Assembly (NCBI RefSeq): GCF_965137005.1
Contig: NZ_CBCRXM010000016.1
Coordinates: 6,901-70,900, forward strand
Direction: 5' to 3'
Source: Sphingomonas_O antarctica
Lineage (GTDB): Bacteria; Pseudomonadota; Alphaproteobacteria; Sphingomonadales; Sphingomonadaceae
DNA: 64,000 bases
The position numbers were made by a program, and so were the translations under genes. Below are positions 59,696-64,000 of the stretch, piece by piece. Within the stretch, counting starts at the first letter, position 1; each line of letters starts with the position of its first letter. The notes below the pieces were generated by a model that did no database searches, was not told the origin of the DNA, and was given only the letters and a program-made list of their open reading frames with translations.

Positions 59696-60673
59696 TCAGC
59701 TGGCCAAAACCCGGTTTCGCCCTTGGGCCTTGGCACAATACAAGCCTGTATCGGCACGGTGAATCGCCGCGATATTCGCGCCGTGATCGCCCGACGTCAC
59801 CGCGACGCCGGCGGAGAATGAGATTACGCCCAGCGGCTCGTCATTCTCGCGCAATTTGAGTTTTCGCACCGACAGGTCCGCGCGCGCCGCATCGAGCAAG
59901 GCCATGCCCGAATCTTGGTCCTCGTCGTCCATGACCACCAGGAACTCCTCGCCGCCCCAGCGTCCGACGAAATGCGGTGCGCAGCTCGCGGCGAGCGACG
60001 ACGCGACCAGTTTGAGCACGCGATCCCCGACCCCGTGGCCGAAGCGATCGTTGACCGATTTGAAGTGATCGATGTCGCAAATTCCGATCGCGCGCGGGCG
60101 ACCGCCATCGGCCAGGCGCTGAAGATGCCGGTCGATCGCGCGCCGGTTGCCCAGCCCCGTCAATTGATCGCGTTCGGCATCGTCGCGCGCGGCTTCGAGT
60201 TCTTCGCGCAGCGATTCGACTTCCTTCGCGGCGGCGTTCAATTCCTCTTCGGCGCGACGCGACCGTTCGATCATGCGGGTGACGATCTGTACCGTGCGCG
60301 CCTCGTCGCCGGCAAAGCCTTCGGCTTCCGCGCTCAGGTCGCGCGTGAACGCACCGGTGGCGGCCGCCGCGCTCGACGCGACCTCGCCCAATTTGATGGT
60401 TTGATGGCGCAGCGCATCGCGTTCGGCATCGTTGTTGGACGCCGGTTCGGCATGGGCGTTTTCGCTGGCGTAGAGCGTCACGATTTCGTCGGCCTCGCCC
60501 TGCCGGATGCGCACACCGCCTTCGGTGATCGCATTGACCGCGCGCCCGATCTGCGATTTCGGCTCGGTCAGCGCGATATAGGCCAGCGTGTAATTTTCGG
60601 GTGTCGGCGGCAACCATTGCTGGGCGAGAAACGCCAGCGCGTTTTCCGCATCTGCCTGGGTCGCGCTCGACAT
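59696..60673 (-). CDS. Diguanylate cyclase (GGDEF domain)
   Basis: 325 residues. An N-terminal helical region of about 160 residues ends in a coiled coil (EELNAAAKEVESLREELEAA) and is followed by a GGDEF domain: DQLTGLGNRRAIDRHL, CDIDHFKSVNDRFGH and an intact active site GGEEF. Should make cyclic di-GMP. The inhibitory I-site RxxD expected five residues before GGEEF reads CAPH, so product feedback through that site is lost. No membrane segment, so cytosolic. The N-terminal domain resembles that of other sphingomonad GGDEF proteins but its signal is unknown. Confidence 0.94.
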   Translation of the reverse strand: MSSATQADAENALAFLAQQWLPPTPENYTLAYIALTEPKSQIGRAVNAITEGGVRIRQGEADEIVTLYASENAHAEPASNNDAERDALRHQTIKLGEVASSAAAATGAFTRDLSAEAEGFAGDEARTVQIVTRMIERSRRAEEELNAAAKEVESLREELEAARDDAERDQLTGLGNRRAIDRHLQRLADGGRPRAIGICDIDHFKSVNDRFGHGVGDRVLKLVASSLAASCAPHFVGRWGGEEFLVVMDDEDQDSGMALLDAARADLSVRKLKLRENDEPLGVISFSAGVAVTSGDHGANIAAIHRADTGLYCAKAQGRNRVLAS

Positions 60674-60771
60674 GATCTGGCCCCCCCAAACGTTGAACGT
60701 CTGCAGCCATACACGGCGATAGTTAACGATTCTTCAGCATGCTGATCTGGATCAACGCTCGCGTGGCATCC

Positions 60772-63700
60772 TTATTTCTTGAATGCCGCCACGCCCTGGA
60801 TCGCCTTGGTCGCATCGCTGCCCTGGATCAGATAGTCGATCCCGGCGAACGGCGCGCCATTGCCCGAGAAAAAGCCGTTGACGAAGGCACTGCACGATCC
60901 GCCACAGCTGGCGCCCGCGCCGGTCACGCCGACGCTGCCCGAAAAGCCCGTGCCCTGCGCCGCGCTGGTCGTGCTGGTGGTGTAGCTCAGCCCGCCGGCG
61001 CCGGGTGCCGCCGCGCCGCCGGTCGTGGCCATCGCATAGGCCGCGCCGCCGACCGTGACGGTCGAGGTGATGCCGACCTTCTTTGCCGCGAAATCGACGC
61101 CCAGCGTGCCGGTGAACGTGCCGGGCGCGGACGATCCGTCCTCGACCGTCGGGGCAGTGGCGCCCGCCAGGGTGTATTGCGCCGTGCCGCTGGTCGGCAT
61201 GTTGGTTGCGGGTGCGCCGCTGACGATATGAAAGCCCTGATTTGCCGACCGGGCGGCGAACATCTTGCTCGACCCGAGGAAGGTGCCGCTGGCCGTCCCG
61301 CCCGACCAGCGCGACCAGGCGATGGTGTCGGTCGCCGACGTCGCGATGCCGCCATCGACGGTGTTGGTGCCGCTGGACACGGATTCGGTCGTGGCGGTGC
61401 GATTGGCGAAATTGGTGATCTTGCCCGCGCTGTCGGCCGTGACGAGATAGTCGCTGCGCACGTCTCCGCCGACGCCGCTGCCGGCATAAGCCAGCTGGCG
61501 GCTGTCCGCCGCGGCGGGGGGCAGGGCCGGCGATCCGGCGGGTGGCGTCGCGGTAAAGCTGTCCTGGCTGAACACCGCCGCGCCGAGCAGGCTGGTGCTG
61601 CCGGTGAAGATGCCGGTGGCTTCGTAGGTCAACGCGGCAAGCGCACCGCGCGTGTCGCCGGTCTGGATCGTGTAGCTGATGCGGCAAAGCGAGGCGGGAA
61701 CGCAGTTGGTGCCGCCCGTCGAGTTGATCTGGCCGCTGGCGAAAACCGTGCCAAAGCCACCATCGCTGCTGTTCATCGACAGCGACGGCGAGGCGATCCC
61801 GCCCGACGACACGAAATCGCCCGTGTAATTGCCGAGGCCGAAATTGGCGGACAGGTGCAGGTCGAGACCGAGCTTGGGCGCGGTCGCGAACAGGATGCCG
61901 ATCCGCCCCGTCAGCGACGACGAGATCAGCGTGCGCGCGTCCGACGCGATCGGCGCGGTCGCGCCGCTGAGCGTGTAGGTCGCACTGCCAGCGACGGTGA
62001 CCGTCGTCGCCGGGACCGGCCTGACGGCGGCGTAGAGGAACCCCTGGGCCGGCGTGTAGAGCAAGCGCCCGTTCGGTGCATCGACCTCACCGCCGTTCCA
62101 GCGCCCGATCTGCCAGCCCGAACCCGATTGCGCGTCGGCGGTCGTCGCCGTTACGCGGTAATAGCTGGATGTCGGGTCGAACGTCGCGGCGGGATCATTG
62201 ACGGTGCCGGTCTTCTGCAACCCGAAGGTCTTGATCGCCCCTGCCGCGTCGAGCAGCACGTTCGCCTGCGTCTGATAATAAGTGAATGGCACTCCGCCGT
62301 TCGCGCCATAGGGCCCGGTGGCGACAATGTTGACCAGGCCGTTATTGACCTGCCCGGCGGGGTTCACGAACCCGCTCTTGCTCGGATCGCCGCTGGTCGT
62401 GCCCGCCGCGACCGTGGTCGGCAATGCGGCGGCGGTGGTCGATTGGAACAGCGCCGCCCCGGTGATGCCGCCGGTCACGCCAAAGGTGTAGACCAATCCG
62501 GCGCGCGACACGTCACCACCCGCGAGATAGCCGCTGACATCGCCGAGGCAGCTCGTCCCGCCGGTGCGTCCGGCACAAGCGGAACTGCCCGTCGAACCGG
62601 TGACGCTGATCTGGCCGGTCAGCACGCCGGTGTTCGAAATGCTCGAATTCAGGGCGCCGCCGCTCAGCGTGCTTGTCGTGATCGTGTAAATCTTGCTCCC
62701 GCCCGTCTCCGGCATCGTCACGGTGCCCGAAAAATCGAACACCGGCTTGCTGCCGAAATCGATCCGCAGCAGCGCGTTGGTCAGCGTGCCCGGATCGGAC
62801 AGGCCGTCGACGAAATTGGGTTTGGTGGCGGAGACGAGCGTGTAATTCGCGCTGCCCGACACCGGCAGGATGCCGGTGAACGGCGCGGTGACGAGATAGG
62901 CCAGCCCTTCCCTGGCATTGGGCTGGAAGCGTTCGTTGCTCGCCGGGCCGACCGAGGTGCCATCGGTCCAGCGACCGATCGACATCACGGTATTGGCCCA
63001 GACATCGGTGTTGATGGTCGTACCGAGGCTGTGCGTCCCGAAACTTTGCAGCGCGCCGTTATTGTCCACGACCGCGCCCGAAGCGCCGCCCAGAGTGCGC
63101 GATCCAGTGACGTTCGCCACATTGGAGGCGACCGATGCCGTGCCCGCATAGGTCACCACCAGCCCGCTGGTCGCGGCAAGTGTCGCGCCGCCGGTGCCAC
63201 CGGGCGTGGTCGGCGTGACGCTGTGCGGCAGCGTCGGTCCGGGCAGAGTCGGGGTCGATGTCACCGTCTGCGCGCCGGTGCCGAAGATCGCGCCGCCGAT
63301 GATCTGTTTGGCGCCGCCGCCGATCTGGTACGTCACACCCGCCTGTGTCGCGCCGGTGCCGAACAGCGACCCATAGGCATTGCCGAAACATCCCGAAGGA
63401 CACGGGCTGCCCGTGACTGTCCCCGTCGCGTTGATCTGGCCAGCGATGCTGAAGCCCGAGCTGGAGTCGGTCGGGTTGGCCGGATCGCCACCAACCTTGA
63501 GCTCGTACGTCGATCCGGCGAGTCCGATCAGGAAGTCCAGCCCGACACGCCGCGTGGCGAAGTTGAGCGTCATCGATCCGGAGAAACTGCCCGGATTGGC
63601 CGATCCGTCGACGAATGTCGGCGCAAGATAGGACAGCAGATTATAGGTGATCAGCCCGGTGGTCGGCAGCTTCGACACCGGGCTGCCCGCGATGACGTAA

Positions 63701-64000
63701 TCGCCCTGCCCCGCGGTCAGCGGCTCCGGTCCGTTCAAGGTTTCGCCGACGGTGCCACCGGCCCAGCGCGTCCAGGCGATGATCTGGCCGTTCGCGGCCT
63801 TGGCAAAGCCGTGATCCGGCGCGGATGCGGTGTCGCGGGTGATGGTGTTGGCCGTGCCGAGCATGACCCGATCGAACGTTCCGTCGGCTTGCGCGGTGAC
63901 GGTCACGGTATCGGCCGCCATCGGTCCCTTGGCATTGTGACGGATGAAGCCGACCGGCGTGCCGAACAGGCCCGTGGGTGAGGGTGTCGGGGTCGGGGTC
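60772..64000 (-). CDS. Large repetitive surface or secreted protein, N-terminus beyond the window
   Basis: At least 1,075 residues; the frame stays open to the window edge (TPTPTPSPTGLFGTPVG precedes the first Met at 63921), so the true start is outside. About four diverged modules of ~250 residues follow each other. Each has a WxR/GRW element (IAWTRWAGG, SIGRWTDGT, QIGRWNGGE, IAWSRWSGG), a YxLxxATxP strand with a DGsxxPG turn, a closely spaced Cys pair (CPSGC, CAGRTGGTSC, CVPASLC, CGGSC) and an end with aGxxYxI..GaAxF. The pattern resembles the beta-barrel halves of TbpB-like or factor-H-binding-like lipoproteins, but that is only by eye. Gly/Ser/Thr-rich composition indicates export. Confidence 0.8.
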   Translation of the reverse strand, partial: TPTPTPSPTGLFGTPVGFIRHNAKGPMAADTVTVTAQADGTFDRVMLGTANTITRDTASAPDHGFAKAANGQIIAWTRWAGGTVGETLNGPEPLTAGQGDYVIAGSPVSKLPTTGLITYNLLSYLAPTFVDGSANPGSFSGSMTLNFATRRVGLDFLIGLAGSTYELKVGGDPANPTDSSSGFSIAGQINATGTVTGSPCPSGCFGNAYGSLFGTGATQAGVTYQIGGGAKQIIGGAIFGTGAQTVTSTPTLPGPTLPHSVTPTTPGGTGGATLAATSGLVVTYAGTASVASNVANVTGSRTLGGASGAVVDNNGALQSFGTHSLGTTINTDVWANTVMSIGRWTDGTSVGPASNERFQPNAREGLAYLVTAPFTGILPVSGSANYTLVSATKPNFVDGLSDPGTLTNALLRIDFGSKPVFDFSGTVTMPETGGSKIYTITTSTLSGGALNSSISNTGVLTGQISVTGSTGSSACAGRTGGTSCLGDVSGYLAGGDVSRAGLVYTFGVTGGITGAALFQSTTAAALPTTVAAGTTSGDPSKSGFVNPAGQVNNGLVNIVATGPYGANGGVPFTYYQTQANVLLDAAGAIKTFGLQKTGTVNDPAATFDPTSSYYRVTATTADAQSGSGWQIGRWNGGEVDAPNGRLLYTPAQGFLYAAVRPVPATTVTVAGSATYTLSGATAPIASDARTLISSSLTGRIGILFATAPKLGLDLHLSANFGLGNYTGDFVSSGGIASPSLSMNSSDGGFGTVFASGQINSTGGTNCVPASLCRISYTIQTGDTRGALAALTYEATGIFTGSTSLLGAAVFSQDSFTATPPAGSPALPPAAADSRQLAYAGSGVGGDVRSDYLVTADSAGKITNFANRTATTESVSSGTNTVDGGIATSATDTIAWSRWSGGTASGTFLGSSKMFAARSANQGFHIVSGAPATNMPTSGTAQYTLAGATAPTVEDGSSAPGTFTGTLGVDFAAKKVGITSTVTVGGAAYAMATTGGAAAPGAGGLSYTTSTTSAAQGTGFSGSVGVTGAGASCGGSCSAFVNGFFSGNGAPFAGIDYLIQGSDATKAIQGVAAFKK

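Noticed and set aside
60772..63921. Tandem direct DNA repeats or CRISPR-like array in the modular protein gene
   Set aside because: Modules are diverged protein repeats of ~750 bases, not short identical repeats with spacers.
60739..63981. 1,080-codon plus-strand open frame at the right end
   Set aside because: It is antisense to the minus-strand modular protein, which has coherent repeated modules; the plus frame is an Arg/Gly/Ala-rich shadow.

Overview
The window looks like a chromosomal segment of a GC-rich alphaproteobacterium, most likely a sphingomonad. The basis is high GC, dense ATGA/GTGA-coupled operons, a TonB-dependent receptor, and dispersed repeats of a type I know from Sphingomonas/Sphingopyxis-like genomes (a 'CTTCGCTC..GACGAACGG' repeat and a 'CCCACCCCAACCCC..GGGGAGGGGC' repeat). 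The genus assignment is inference.

Layout. (1) 279-6335, minus strand: a 5-oxoproline (pyroglutamate) locus with a fused ATP-dependent 5-oxoprolinase, the two-part putative permease DUF969/DUF979, and DUF2891, all translationally overlapped. (2) 6400-9320, plus strand: a 776-aa protein with an N-terminal HAD domain, then a single-domain BLUF blue-light sensor. (3) 9343-40206: an almost complete flagellar cluster. It contains SLT-flhA-fliA (minus), flgA-flgM-flgN-like (minus), flgBCDEFGHIJKL (plus), motAB (plus), a sigma54 activator (plus), one long minus-strand run fliE-F-G-H-I-J-K-L-M-N-O-P-Q-R-flhB-fliD-fliS, flagellin fliC (plus) and a flagellar-cluster rpoN (plus). (4) 40209-45930, minus: a tripartite RND efflux system. 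(5) 46161-52458, plus: GH92 glycosidase, acyl-CoA dehydrogenase, isochorismatase-like hydrolase and TPR-sulfotransferase. (6) 52569-56362, plus: TonB-dependent receptor and APC permease. (7) 56336-59596, minus: Rieske oxygenase, a DUF559 nuclease-fold gene bracketed by inverted repeats, and a PYROXD2-like oxidoreductase. (8) 59696-60673, minus: diguanylate cyclase. (9) 60772 to the window edge, minus: a large repetitive extracellular-type protein, incomplete at its N-terminus.

How the flagellar part fits together. The cluster carries its own sigma54 (rpoN), a sigma54 activator without a receiver domain, and sigma54 promoters readable by eye. Three match TGGCAC-N5-TTGCT exactly (one in front of the SLT-flhA-fliA operon, and a back-to-back pair between flgA and flgB), and a good fourth lies before fliE. 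FliA and FlgM supply the late checkpoint for flagellin. Structural oddities recur: FlgD is only the N-terminal scaffold, FlgH has no lipobox cysteine, FliM has no N-terminal CheY-binding peptide, FlgJ is the rod-binding half only with a separate lytic transglycosylase, and no chemotaxis genes are in the window.

Most interesting leads: the DUF559 gene inside a pair of inverted dispersed repeats, which looks like a small mobile cassette dropped into a catabolic operon; the wired sigma54 circuit with its palindromic divergent promoter pair; the FliM/FlgH/FlgD reductions; the tandem-barrel-like surface protein with one cysteine pair per module; and the HAD fusion and BLUF sensor beside the flagellar genes. 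No tRNA, rRNA, CRISPR array or insertion sequence was recognised. No gene-free stretch exceeds 300 bases; the longest are 1-278 (upstream edge) and 45931-46160.
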